NCBI RefSeq assembly: GCF_014640435.1
Contig: NZ_BMGY01000040.1
Coordinates: 1-38,573 of the forward strand
Source of the DNA: Hymenobacter frigidus
Lineage (GTDB): Bacteria; Bacteroidota; Bacteroidia; Cytophagales; Hymenobacteraceae
Reading direction: 5' to 3'
Length of the DNA: 38,573 nucleotides
The notes beneath the pieces are model-generated. The model ran no database searches, was not told where the DNA came from, and saw only the letters and a program-made list of their open reading frames with translations. Positions 24,976 through 33,499 of the stretch are shown one piece after another. How positions within the stretch are numbered: position 1 is the stretch's first letter; the number at the start of each line of letters is the position of its first letter. The translations under genes were made by a program, and so were the position numbers.

Positions 24976-25057
24976 TTATGAGTTATGAATTATGAGTTTT
25001 GAATTGTTAGTAATGGTCAATGAATTGGAAGAAAAACTCATAATTCTCAACTCATAA
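24976..25057. repeat. AT-rich inverted repeat with TTATGAG units between kduD and kduI
   Basis: TTATGAGTT recurs with a 7-8 base period just after the kduI start. A 25-nt arm (24976-25000) pairs with 25033-25057 at 23 of 25 positions around a 32-base centre. It is the only strongly AT-rich stretch in the operon. It may act as an mRNA hairpin or be a dispersed repeat of the same class as the others, but its text is unrelated to them. Confidence 0.7.
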
Positions 25058-25061
25058 TTAC

Positions 25062-25838
25062 CTACCGTCCCATCCAGCCGCCGTCGACGGTGAGGATGGT
25101 GCCGTGGACGTAGTCGCTGGCGGCGGAAGCCAGAAAGACCGTCGGGCCTTTAAAGTCGTCGGGAGTGCCCCAGCGGCCGGCCGGGATGCGGCCCAGAATG
25201 CTCTGGCTGCGGTCGGCGTCCTGGCGCAGGGCCTCGGTGTTGTCGGTGGCAATGTAGCCGGGAGCGATGGCATTCACGTTCACGCCGCGGCCGGCCCACT
25301 CGTTGGCCAACGCCTTCACCAGGCTGCCGATGGCGCCCTTGCTGGCCGCGTAGCCCGGCACCGTGATGCCGCCCTGAAAGGTGAGCAGCGAGGCCGTAAA
25401 AATGATTTTGCCGCCTCCCTCCTGCCCCAGCATGCGCCCGCCGATGGCGCGGGCCAAGCGGAAAGGCGCGTCGAGGTTGGTAGCCAGCACAAAGTCCCAG
25501 TCGGCGTCGGAATGCTCGGCGGCCGGAGCCCGGCGGATGGTGCCGGCGTTATTCACCAGAATGTCGATGCGCGGGAAATCAGCCTGCACCTGGGTCAGAA
25601 ACGAATCCGCGGCGGGGCGCTGGCTGAAGTCGGCCTGGTAGGCCCGAAACTCGCGGCCCAGGGCCCGCACGGCCGCGCCGGTCGCGCCGCCATCGGCGGG
25701 CAACGAGGCCGAAACGCCAATGATGTCGGCTCCGGCTTCGGCCAGTCCCACCGCCATGGCCTGCCCAATGCCGCGGCTACACCCCGTGACCAGGGCACGC
25801 TTGCCGGCTAAGCTAAAAGAGGTTGGAAACGCTGACAT
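25062..25838 (-). CDS. kduD: 2-deoxy-D-gluconate 3-dehydrogenase / DKII reductase
   Basis: A 258-residue short-chain dehydrogenase. The nucleotide-binding TGCSRGIGQAMAVGLAEAGA is near the N-terminus, followed by NNAGTI, the catalytic Ser region FTASLLTFQG, YAASKGA with the catalytic Tyr and Lys, and NVNAIAPGYIATDNTEALRQ, which is characteristic of KduD. It reduces 2,5-diketo-3-deoxygluconate to KDG with NAD(P)H. It is the promoter-proximal gene of the main minus-strand operon, and the LacI-type regulator is divergent from it, which indicates direct control of the locus by that regulator. Confidence 0.94.
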   Translation of the reverse strand: MSAFPTSFSLAGKRALVTGCSRGIGQAMAVGLAEAGADIIGVSASLPADGGATGAAVRALGREFRAYQADFSQRPAADSFLTQVQADFPRIDILVNNAGTIRRAPAAEHSDADWDFVLATNLDAPFRLARAIGGRMLGQEGGGKIIFTASLLTFQGGITVPGYAASKGAIGSLVKALANEWAGRGVNVNAIAPGYIATDNTEALRQDADRSQSILGRIPAGRWGTPDDFKGPTVFLASAASDYVHGTILTVDGGWMGR

Positions 25839-25957
25839 AAAAAAGCCGTGGGCTAGGACAATGAAATGGAATTAGCCGAATATTTGGTACTCTTGTGGAG
25901 CATTAGGCTAACTAAAGGTTTCGTGAACCCGCCGCCGAAAGCAAGAGTTGGATAAAT

Positions 25958-25965
25958 TATTTTTG
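25958..25965 (+). promoter_or_regulatory. Candidate -7 element of the lacI promoter (TATTTTTG)
   Basis: TATTTTTG matches the Bacteroidota -7 consensus TAnnTTTG and points toward the lacI gene. No TTG is found at the usual -33 spacing. The operator-like motif starts two bases downstream, so the predicted start of transcription falls inside it, which fits autorepression. Confidence 0.5.
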
Positions 25966-25966
25966 T

Positions 25967-25987
25967 GCAATCGTTGCCGGGAACGAT
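25967..25987. promoter_or_regulatory. Operator-like motif in the kduD-lacI divergent promoter region
   Basis: ATCGTT-N6-AACGAT is a perfect inverted repeat (25970-25987) preceded by GCA. Close copies occur at 33454-33474 (only one base different over 21) and 36506-36526. The site is 129 bases upstream of kduD and 130 upstream of the lacI start. It is the strongest candidate binding site for the LacI-family protein next to it. Confidence 0.7.
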
Positions 25988-26116
25988 GCCATTGCCTACC
26001 GGCACCCAATTACTTACTGGCTTTCCGCTCGCAACGGGGCAAAAAGGCAGCTTTTTCGCCGGCTGGCCTTCCGGAGCAGCGAAAGCCATTTTATTGAACT
26101 TTACAAAGAATCTCGC

Positions 26117-27166
26117 TTGGACCCCGTCACCATCAAAGACATTGCCCGCGCCCTGAACCTATCGACCTCGACGGTCTCTAGGGCGCTGCGCGACAGCTAC
26201 GAAATCAGCCCCGAAACCAAGCGGCTGGTGATGGAATATGCCGAGCGCCTCAACTACCGCCCCAACCCCATTGCCCTGAGCCTGAAAGGTAGCAGCAGCA
26301 AAGCTTTGGCCGTCATTGTGCCCCAGATTGCCAACAATTTCTTCTCGCAGGCCATCAATGGCATCGAGGCCATTGCCTACAATCGCGGCTACCACGTCAT
26401 CATCTTCCAAACGCACGAGTCCTATGAGCGCGAAATGGCCAACATTCAGCAGGCCGTGTCGCGGCGCGTGGATGGGCTGCTGCTCTCGCTTTCCAGCGAA
26501 ACCTCCGACGTGTCGCACCTCAAGGCGCTGCACGCGCAAGGGATTCCGCTGGTGCTGTTCGACCGCGTTTCGGCCGAATTGGACGTGACCCAGGTAGTGG
26601 CCGACAATTTCGGCGGGGCCTACGCGGCCACCTCACATTTGCTCCAAACGGGCCGACGGCGCATTGCCCACCTCACCATTCCGCCCTACCTCAGCATCAC
26701 GCAGGAGCGGCTGGCCGGCTACCGCGCCGCCCTGGAGCAATACGGCGTGCCTTTCGATGAAAACCTGGTGCGCTACGGCACGTTTGGACCCGACGAGGCC
26801 GACGAGCTGGTGGAGCAACTGCTGGCCCAAGAGCCGCGCCCCGACGCCTTTTTCACGGCCAGCGACCGGCTGGCGCTGGGCTGCCTCACCGCGCTGCGTA
26901 AGCGCGGCATCCGCATCCCCGAGGATATTTCCCTCATCGGTTTCACCAACCTGCCCGCTGCTGAGATGCTGAACCCGCCGCTGAGCACCGTGACGCAGCC
27001 GGCCCAGCAAATCGGCCAGCTAGCCGCCGAACGACTGATTGAATTGATTGAGCACAAGAAAAAAGCTTCGCCGCCGGCCATCCTGAAGCTGCCCACCACG
27101 CTGGTGGCGCGCGAGTCGTCGGCCCCAGCGGTCAGGGTGTCGTCGGATTTTCGGATTGGGTTGTAG
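26117..27166 (+). CDS. LacI-family transcriptional regulator of the pectin locus
   Basis: A 349-residue regulator. The helix-turn-helix lies at residues 4-25 (VTIKDIARALNLSTSTVSRA), followed by the hinge helix region (NYRPNPIALSLKGSSSKALA) and a periplasmic-binding-protein-like effector domain (IVPQIANNFFSQAINGIEAI to the C-terminus, including RPDAFFTASDRLALG). No ATG fits the conserved N-terminus; the only sensible start is TTG at 26117, giving MDPVTIKD. It is divergent from kduD. The ligand may be KDG or another uronate intermediate, as known for LacI-type regulators beside uronate genes, but this is inferred from context alone. It probably binds the motif seen at three places in the window, including its own promoter. 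Confidence 0.92.
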   Translation: MDPVTIKDIARALNLSTSTVSRALRDSYEISPETKRLVMEYAERLNYRPNPIALSLKGSSSKALAVIVPQIANNFFSQAINGIEAIAYNRGYHVIIFQTHESYEREMANIQQAVSRRVDGLLLSLSSETSDVSHLKALHAQGIPLVLFDRVSAELDVTQVVADNFGGAYAATSHLLQTGRRRIAHLTIPPYLSITQERLAGYRAALEQYGVPFDENLVRYGTFGPDEADELVEQLLAQEPRPDAFFTASDRLALGCLTALRKRGIRIPEDISLIGFTNLPAAEMLNPPLSTVTQPAQQIGQLAAERLIELIEHKKKASPPAILKLPTTLVARESSAPAVRVSSDFRIGL

Positions 27167-27178
27167 CGCACTTTCTAC

Positions 27179-27299
27179 AGCGGTTTCGGGGTTGGTGTAC
27201 GTATGGGGTGGACTCTGCGAATCCGCGTGTCGGCCGGGTCAGGCGCGGACTCGCAGAGTCCACGCTACAGCGCCCACGTACACGAACTCCGAAACCGCT
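27179..27299. terminator. Long hairpin between convergent lacI and GH43 genes
   Basis: AGCGGTTTCGG (27179-27189) pairs with CCGAAACCGCT (27289-27299), and inside it GTGGACTCTGCGA (27208-27220) pairs with TCGCAGAGTCCAC (27251-27263), with further partial pairing between. It fills almost the whole gap between the two converging stop codons, so it probably separates the transcripts in both directions. It may also be a dispersed repeat. Confidence 0.65.
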
Positions 27300-28922
27300 C
27301 TATTCCACCCGAAACCAGTCGATATCGGCCGTGCCGCCATCGTTGGTTTTGCCGGGCCGGGTGCAAAACAGCCCTACTTTAGACCCAATCCATTTGCCTT
27401 CGCGGGCCGCAAATTCGGTACCCACCGGGCGAAAGCTGCGGCCATCGAGGCTGTAGCTGAACTGGCACTTGGCGCCGGCTTGCACCGCTACCCGCAGGTA
27501 CACGGGTTGCCCAAGCGGTAGGTCGGCGGCCGGAGCCGATGCAGTTTCCGGGCCTAGCTGGTCAGCGTTTTTGCACACGGCCTGGGCCAGTTGCAGTTTC
27601 TCACCCTGGTACGTCAGGGTGAGGGCGGCGTAATCCAGCCCCATTATCAGCAAGCCCAATCTTTCGCCTTCAAAACGGGAAGTGAAGGTGAGCTTGGTGG
27701 TGACGGTGAACTCGGCGGCGGGCAGCTTTTGCAGCAGCAGATTGGGCACCTGCCACAGGTTATGATAATCGGCTGGTAACGGCACGGCATTGAGCCGCAA
27801 AAAGCCGAGTGGGCCAGTTGGAAAAGCCCACTCCGGCTGCGGATTGGCGTGCCATTGCCATTGCAAACCCAGCGCGGAGGCCGTAAACTCATCAGAAGTA
27901 GTCGGAATAGCCAACGGCTGCGGCCGGCCGGGCACGGCGGGCTTGCAGTAGGTGAGCACCGGCTCGCCCACCCCATCCCCATCAGCATCGGAGCCAATGA
28001 CGGGCCAGTCGTTTTTCCAGGTCATGGGCTGCAGGTGTACCACGCGGCCATAGGCACCCTGGTCCTGGAAATGCAGAAACCAGTCCTGCCGGCCATCCGG
28101 CGTGTCGACCCAGGTCCCCTGATGTGGGCCGTTGACGCTGGATTTGCCCTGGGCCAGTACGATTTTGTCTTCGTAGGGCCCGAATACGTTTTTGGCGCGC
28201 AACACCGTTTGCCAGCCGGTAGATACGCCGCCACCTGGCGCGAAAATATAGTAGTAGCCGTGGCGCTTGTAGAACTTCGGACCCTCAATGGTGGGGTGCC
28301 GGGCGTGGCCATCAAATACCAGCACTTCGTCCCCAAGCAGCTGCAAGCCATCGGGGCTCATGCGGCTCACGGCCAGCACACTCTTGAAGCCCGCCCGGGA
28401 ACCCGCAAAGGCGTGCACGAGGTAGGCTCGGCCGTCCTCGTCCCACAGCGGGCAGGGGTCAATCCAGCCTTTGGCTTCCTTCAGGCACATGGGCGTGCTC
28501 CATGGACCGGCCGGATTAGTGGCTCGCGTCACGAACAGGCCCAAATCGGGGTCGGGGTAATAAATGTAGAATTGCCCCCTGTGATAGCGGATGGCCGGTG
28601 CCCACACACCGTTGCCGTGCTGGGGCAGGGCATAGCGGGCGGCTGGCAACTGCTGGCCGAACACCGCTCCGATAATGGTCCAGTTCACCAAGTCGCGGGA
28701 GTGCAGAATTTGCAGGCCAGGTGCACTGTTGAAGCTGGACGAGGTGAGGTAATAATCTGACCCCACGCGCACCACGTCGGGGTCGGAATAGTCGGCGTAG
28801 AGCACCGGGTTTTTATAGGTACCATTGCCCAAGTCAGGTACCCACGGGCCGAGCTTCTGGGCGCGCAGTGCTCCCGGCAGGAGAGCCAGGGCCAGCAACA
28901 GCAGGAACCACCGCGCCCCCAC
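27300..28922 (-). CDS. Secreted GH43 glycosidase with C-terminal beta-sandwich
   Basis: A 540-residue exported glycoside hydrolase. The five-bladed propeller (about residues 30-330) has the three GH43 carboxylates: Asp base in YADYSDPDVVRVG, Asp pKa modulator in WIDPCPLWDEDG, and Glu acid in PTIEGPKFYKRHG. The C-terminal part (about 350-540, DEFTASALGLQWQWHANP to GTADIDWFRVE) is the DUF1349/concanavalin-like module common in GH43 xylosidase/arabinofuranosidase relatives. I chose a GTG start at 28922, one base after the GH105 stop; it gives a signal peptide MGARWFLLLLALALLPGALR, whereas the longer ATG form (29093) would overlap GH105 by about 170 bases. It probably trims neutral arabinose or xylose side chains of pectin. 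Specificity cannot be fixed from sequence. Confidence 0.85.
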   Translation of the reverse strand: MGARWFLLLLALALLPGALRAQKLGPWVPDLGNGTYKNPVLYADYSDPDVVRVGSDYYLTSSSFNSAPGLQILHSRDLVNWTIIGAVFGQQLPAARYALPQHGNGVWAPAIRYHRGQFYIYYPDPDLGLFVTRATNPAGPWSTPMCLKEAKGWIDPCPLWDEDGRAYLVHAFAGSRAGFKSVLAVSRMSPDGLQLLGDEVLVFDGHARHPTIEGPKFYKRHGYYYIFAPGGGVSTGWQTVLRAKNVFGPYEDKIVLAQGKSSVNGPHQGTWVDTPDGRQDWFLHFQDQGAYGRVVHLQPMTWKNDWPVIGSDADGDGVGEPVLTYCKPAVPGRPQPLAIPTTSDEFTASALGLQWQWHANPQPEWAFPTGPLGFLRLNAVPLPADYHNLWQVPNLLLQKLPAAEFTVTTKLTFTSRFEGERLGLLIMGLDYAALTLTYQGEKLQLAQAVCKNADQLGPETASAPAADLPLGQPVYLRVAVQAGAKCQFSYSLDGRSFRPVGTEFAAREGKWIGSKVGLFCTRPGKTNDGGTADIDWFRVE

Positions 28923-28923
28923 C

Positions 28924-30852
28924 CTACTTAGTCGCTTGCAGAAGCCAACGGGCCAAGTCCTTGCCAGCCCGAAAATTCTCAAACTCCGCCGGGATTTTGC
29001 GGCCGTCCACGTACTCATTGTACAGCCACGGGTCACCGAGGGCCAAAACGCGCCCCTTCCCCAGTTTGGCCGTAGCCATGATGACCTTGCCATTGTTCGT
29101 GACCAGTGGCTGGGCCGGCGCTTGCACGGCCAGCAAGGCCAGCTCTTTCACGTAAGCTGCATTAGCGGTTTTGAATACCGATTTACCCGAGCTCAAATCA
29201 ACCTGGCCCTGCTCGAACTGGCTCCCTTTCACCATGTTTACGCTCTGGTCGGTGAAGCGCAGGCCGAAATTGGCGGCTAGTTCGTTGAAATGCTTGATTT
29301 CACAGTTCGCTGAGTCGTTGGCGAGCAGCACCAGCGTGCCGCCAGCCCGCACCCATTCCGTCACGGCTTTGGCATCGGCCGGGGCAATGTAGTGCGGGGC
29401 AGGCGACTCCTTGCGCGTGTCGGGGTCGACGATGATGTAGACACTCAGATTCTTCAGGCTGGCGGCCGTGGGGGCGGCGGGCACGGCCACCGTGCGGGCC
29501 CCGAGTTCGCGCAGTTGGTTGCCCCACAGCCAGAAGCCGCCGTGGGTGCGTTCTTCCCAGGTGTAGTGCCACTGCTCAGGTGCGCCGGTGAAGGCGTTTT
29601 TGCGCAGCTCGTGGTTGAAATAATAGTCCAAACACACGGTTTTGGGTGTTCCTGAAACGGCCTCGGCGGCAATTTCCATCTCGGTACTAGCTAGGATAAA
29701 AGGCCCCACTCCTTTCAAGTCGTTCTTGCGCAGCGGCTCGGTCAGGTAGTACTCAAACGAGCCGTCGCGGTAGGGCTTGCCGCCCAGGCCGCCCACGCTC
29801 ACCGTGCCATTAAAGGCCAGCGCGCCGTTCGTTTCGGTCGTCACAAAGGATTTTAGCAGGCCATCATAGCCGGTGCGGGCCACTTGGGCGTACTTTTTAT
29901 CGAGGTAGCCCAGGCGGGTACCCTTTGCCAACGCGTACACAAACATGCTGCTGCCGGAAGCCTCGGCGTAGTTGCCTTGGCGGGTTTCCTGGTTCATTAC
30001 CAGGCTCCAGGTGCCGGTTTTAGGATTTTGGTACTTGGCCAGTGCGGGAGCCAGCCGCTGCAGGGCCTTGATGAGCGCGGGGCGCTGGGGGTGGTTGGCG
30101 GGGAAATAATCGAGCACATCAACCAGCGCCATGGCGTACCAGCCGATGCCCCGGTCCCAGAAGTTGGGCGACTGGCCGGTGGTTTTGTTGGCCCAGGCTT
30201 GCTCGCGGCTTTCATCGTACCCGTGGTAGAGCAGGCCGGTTTTGGAATCGACAAGGTGTTTTTCGACCAGGGCGAACTGCTTGGCTACGTCATCCAGGCC
30301 GGCGGGCTGCTGCATGAGCTGGCTGTATTCGGCGTAGAACGGGCCGGCCATGTACAGGCCATCGAGCCACATCTGGTTGGGGTAAATTTTCTTGTGCCAG
30401 AAGCCGCCTTCCTTGGTGCGCGGCTGGGCCTCAAGCTGCTGGCGCAGGCGCTGGGCAGCTTTCTGGTACCGTTCCTGGTTGGGTCCCGACACCTGACTGA
30501 GCAGCAGCAGGGCGCGGCCGGTGGTCACGTTATCAAGCAGGTAATCCTCGGGCTTGTAGGTCCGGATGCTGCCGTCGGGCTGCACAAACTGGTCGAGGTC
30601 TTTCTGTATGTACGTGAAGTAGCGGGCATCGCCGGTGCGCTGCCACACCCGCTCCAGCGCCTTCAGCATCAGGCCCTGCTCGTAGTCCCAGCGGGCCGTT
30701 TTGCGCGCGCCAATGAGGATGGAATCGGGATGCCAGCTGATGAAGGCATCGGCCATGCGCTGCGAATACGCAGGCACTGGAACGGTCTGGGCCGTACCGG
30801 GTTTGCCTAGGAGCGAGAGGCCCAGCAACGGCAGCAAAAAGAGTCGTTTCAT
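28924..30852 (-). CDS. GH105 unsaturated galacturonyl hydrolase with C-terminal DUF4350-like domain
   Basis: A 642-residue exported protein with signal peptide MKRLFLLPLLGLSLLGKPGT. The alpha6/alpha6-barrel (about residues 20-370) has WDYEQGLMLKAL with the first Asp and NQMWLDGLYMAGPFYAEYS with the catalytic Asp, as in YteR/YesR enzymes, plus FWDRGIGWYAMALVDVLDY and MNQETRQGNYAEASGSSMFV. These release 4-deoxy-unsaturated uronate from the non-reducing end of lyase products. The C-terminal part (about 410-640, VYIIVDPDTRKE, VRAGGTLVLLANDSANCE) is a GATase1/DUF4350-like domain often fused to GH105; its function is unknown. The ATG at 30852 gives the clean signal peptide. It lies between the CE12-GH28 and GH43 genes in one operon. 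Confidence 0.91.
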   Translation of the reverse strand: MKRLFLLPLLGLSLLGKPGTAQTVPVPAYSQRMADAFISWHPDSILIGARKTARWDYEQGLMLKALERVWQRTGDARYFTYIQKDLDQFVQPDGSIRTYKPEDYLLDNVTTGRALLLLSQVSGPNQERYQKAAQRLRQQLEAQPRTKEGGFWHKKIYPNQMWLDGLYMAGPFYAEYSQLMQQPAGLDDVAKQFALVEKHLVDSKTGLLYHGYDESREQAWANKTTGQSPNFWDRGIGWYAMALVDVLDYFPANHPQRPALIKALQRLAPALAKYQNPKTGTWSLVMNQETRQGNYAEASGSSMFVYALAKGTRLGYLDKKYAQVARTGYDGLLKSFVTTETNGALAFNGTVSVGGLGGKPYRDGSFEYYLTEPLRKNDLKGVGPFILASTEMEIAAEAVSGTPKTVCLDYYFNHELRKNAFTGAPEQWHYTWEERTHGGFWLWGNQLRELGARTVAVPAAPTAASLKNLSVYIIVDPDTRKESPAPHYIAPADAKAVTEWVRAGGTLVLLANDSANCEIKHFNELAANFGLRFTDQSVNMVKGSQFEQGQVDLSSGKSVFKTANAAYVKELALLAVQAPAQPLVTNNGKVIMATAKLGKGRVLALGDPWLYNEYVDGRKIPAEFENFRAGKDLARWLLQATK

Positions 30853-30954
30853 GGATGCAAATTGATTTTCCGCCGGACTTCGCAAGGTTAAAAACGTGGG
30901 GTTTCGCGGAGCTGTTCTGGCGTGGGCACCCGGCGGGACCCGCTGGGAAATCCG

Positions 30955-33318
30955 TTAGCGGCCGGCTACTACTACCGTTTTCTTACCCAATTTCTGGTCC
31001 AGCTCCACCGCCTTTTTCGCCTTTTTTACATCGGTATTGGTCAGGCGAATGTCTTTGCTGCGCTCGCCGGTCACGCGCAGCAGCAGCTCGGCACCGCTGG
31101 CGTAGCGGATGCCATCGAGCGCAATGTTGTGGCTGTTCTGCACCTCCATCACCGGCTTGGTTTCGGTGGAAAGCAGCGTCACGTTCTTCAGGCGAATGTT
31201 CTCGGCTTCCTGACACACCAGGCCTTTTTTGCATTCGAGCACCGCGTTTTCAATGCTGATGTCTTTGATACTCATCTCGGGCAGGCCGCGCACCAGAATG
31301 CCGGTGGTGGCGCCCTTGCAGGTTACGTTCCGAATGCGGAAACCCTGGAACTGCGGGGTACCCTCGTTCAGCGGCTGCGCGGCAATGACGGGGGGCGCGG
31401 TGCTCTCGCCGGCCAGCGGCACGGGGTCCTTCGCCGCGTAGTACATGTCGAACAGGATGGCCTCGCCGGCAATGTCGGTCATGTCCACGCCGTCTACGAA
31501 GATGTTCTCGACCACGCCGCCGCGGCCGCGGGCCGTTTTGAAGCGCAACCCCACGTCGGTGCCAATGAACGTGCAGTTGCTCACGAACAAGTTGCGCGTG
31601 CCACCCGACATTTCGGAGCCAATCACGAAGCCGCCGTGGGCGTGGTACACTTTGGTGTCGCGCACGATGAAGTTTTCGGTGGGCACGCCGCGCTTGCGGC
31701 CCTGCTCGTCGCGGCCGCTTTTGATGCAGATGCCGTCGTCGCCCACGTCAAAGGTGCAGCCTTCCACCAGGCCGTTGCGGCACGATTCCAGGTCCAGCGC
31801 GTCGGTGTTCTGGCCGTACCAGGGGTTTTTGGCCGTCACGTTGCGCAGGGTGATGTTCTCGCATAGCAGCGGGTGAATGGTCCAGGCCGGCGAATTCTGA
31901 ATGGTGAAGCCTTCGAGCAGGATTTGTTTGCAGCTGGTCAGGCTGAGCATGTTGGGCCGCAAAAAGTCGCGGATGTCGTCGAAGTCCGCTGGGTTGAGGC
32001 TCTTGCGCGGGGTGCTGGCCGTGGCTAGCAGGTTGCCCTTCATCGAGCCCGCCGAGGGGTACCAGTAATCTTTCTTCTCCGAGAGTACGCCGCCCGAGGC
32101 CACCAGCTTTTGCCACTGGGTTTCGTTGAGCTTGCTCTTTTTCACGGGGCGCCACGCGTCGCCGGCCCCGTCGAAGGTGCCGGTGCCGGTGATGGCAATG
32201 TTGGTCAGGTCAACGCCCGAAATCGGGGCCTGGCTGCGGATGGCTTCTTCCCCTTCCCAGGTGGTTTTGATGAGCGGGTACTGGCGGCGGTCGGCCGTGA
32301 ACTGCACCAGCGCACCGGTGGCCAGGTGCAGGTTCACGTTGCTTTTCAGCACGATGGGGCCGGTCAGCCACAGGCCGCGGGGCACTAGCACGGTGCCGCC
32401 CGCCCCGGCGCAGGCCTCAATGGCCTTGCGAAACGCTTCGGTGTTCAGGATCTGGCCGTCGGCCACGGCGCCGTACTGGGCCAGGTTGAAGGTGTCTTTT
32501 TTGAACGAGGCCTGCAGCACCACCGGCAGGTCGAACATGTACTTGCTCTCAAATACCGCGCGGCGGAGGTGGCTGGCCAAGGGCAGGTTTTGCGCTTTCA
32601 CGCTTTGGGCCACCAGCTGCGCCACGCGGGTCGCGCCGTACGCCGAAAAATGGGTGTTGTCGTTCTTGGCCGGCGCTACAGGGTTGGCCTGGTAGTAGCC
32701 GTTTTGGTAAGACCAGAACAACGGCCGCGAACCCACCTCGCCGAGCTGAGAGTACAGGGCCCAGGTTTTCTCGTGCATGTCAATGAGCGGCACTTTTTGC
32801 GCCTTGGCCACCTCGCGCACCACGCCGGGGTACTCGCCGTGGTCGTCCTTGCGCTGGCCGGCATCATCAAAGTAGCGGCGGCCCACTGGCGTGAGCAGCA
32901 CCGGGTTGGCGCCTTTGGCCTTGGCTTCCTGCACAAACTTGGTGAGGAGCTGACGGTACAGCGTCTGGGCTGGGGCCGAGCGCACGCTGTCCTCCACCTT
33001 CGAGTCGTTGTGCCCGAACTGGATGAACACCCAGTCGCCGGGCTTGAGCTGTTCGAGCACTTTGGCCCAGCGTCCTTCGCGGTAGAAGCTTTTGGTGCTG
33101 CGCCCGTTCACGGCCGTGTTGCGGATAACCACGCCGTTGTCGAAATACTGACTGAACGCCATGCCCCAGCCGCGCTCGGGCTTGGTGAGGTCCGCTTTCT
33201 CCGACATGGTGGAGTCGCCGACCAGAAAGAGCTGCGTTGTTGGTTCGGCCGGGGGCCGGGAGGCGCTCGTCAGGAAGGCCAGCGCTCCCGCCAGCAATAA
33301 CACCAAAGTTGATTTCAT
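30955..33318 (-). CDS. Secreted CE12-GH28 fusion: pectin/rhamnogalacturonan acetylesterase + polygalacturonase
   Basis: A 787-residue bifunctional enzyme. After signal peptide MKSTLVLLLAGALAFLTSAS comes an SGNH/CE12 esterase (about residues 25-250) with LFLVGDSTMSE (nucleophile Ser), NTAVNGRSTKSF, QFGHNDSK and the Asp-His pair in NDNTHFSAYG. The GH28 right-handed beta-helix (about 275-780) opens with DTFNLAQYGAVADGQ and has the four family blocks NTDALDLESC, VGDDGICIKSG, HGGFVIGSEMSGG and RFKTARGRGG. It would remove acetyl groups and hydrolyse polygalacturonan or rhamnogalacturonan, releasing galacturonate for the Uxa branch. Start at 33318 is chosen for the signal peptide over an in-frame ATG at 33387. 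It is first in the second operon, with an operator-like motif 136 bases upstream. Confidence 0.92.
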   Translation of the reverse strand: MKSTLVLLLAGALAFLTSASRPPAEPTTQLFLVGDSTMSEKADLTKPERGWGMAFSQYFDNGVVIRNTAVNGRSTKSFYREGRWAKVLEQLKPGDWVFIQFGHNDSKVEDSVRSAPAQTLYRQLLTKFVQEAKAKGANPVLLTPVGRRYFDDAGQRKDDHGEYPGVVREVAKAQKVPLIDMHEKTWALYSQLGEVGSRPLFWSYQNGYYQANPVAPAKNDNTHFSAYGATRVAQLVAQSVKAQNLPLASHLRRAVFESKYMFDLPVVLQASFKKDTFNLAQYGAVADGQILNTEAFRKAIEACAGAGGTVLVPRGLWLTGPIVLKSNVNLHLATGALVQFTADRRQYPLIKTTWEGEEAIRSQAPISGVDLTNIAITGTGTFDGAGDAWRPVKKSKLNETQWQKLVASGGVLSEKKDYWYPSAGSMKGNLLATASTPRKSLNPADFDDIRDFLRPNMLSLTSCKQILLEGFTIQNSPAWTIHPLLCENITLRNVTAKNPWYGQNTDALDLESCRNGLVEGCTFDVGDDGICIKSGRDEQGRKRGVPTENFIVRDTKVYHAHGGFVIGSEMSGGTRNLFVSNCTFIGTDVGLRFKTARGRGGVVENIFVDGVDMTDIAGEAILFDMYYAAKDPVPLAGESTAPPVIAAQPLNEGTPQFQGFRIRNVTCKGATTGILVRGLPEMSIKDISIENAVLECKKGLVCQEAENIRLKNVTLLSTETKPVMEVQNSHNIALDGIRYASGAELLLRVTGERSKDIRLTNTDVKKAKKAVELDQKLGKKTVVVAGR

Positions 33319-33453
33319 TAGAACCAGTAGGGGTATAAGGGTCGGCCACTGCCACGGATATTCGCCGCGGAAAAAGCCCCCGCCCATTACAATATTAGGC
33401 CACCCCCGAACCCTTTGGCCCTACCTTGACACCAGGCGGGCGCTTTTATTTGC

Positions 33454-33474
33454 GCAATCGTTGCCGGGAACGTT
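33454..33474. promoter_or_regulatory. Operator-like motif upstream of the CE12-GH28 operon
   Basis: TCGTT-N6-AACG within GCAATCGTTGCCGGGAACG; identical to the kduD/lacI site over its first 19 bases. It stands 136 bases before the CE12-GH28 ATG and only about 30 bases before the IS630 remnant. The TTATTTG-like bases in front are also shared with the other two sites. Confidence 0.65.
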
Positions 33475-33499
33475 CTCATCATGGCGGCCTTGGTCAGCA

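Noticed and set aside
24961..25060. TTATGAG heptad array considered as a CRISPR-like or tandem repeat array
   Set aside because: Units are 7-8 bases without spacers; best explained as an AT-rich inverted repeat.
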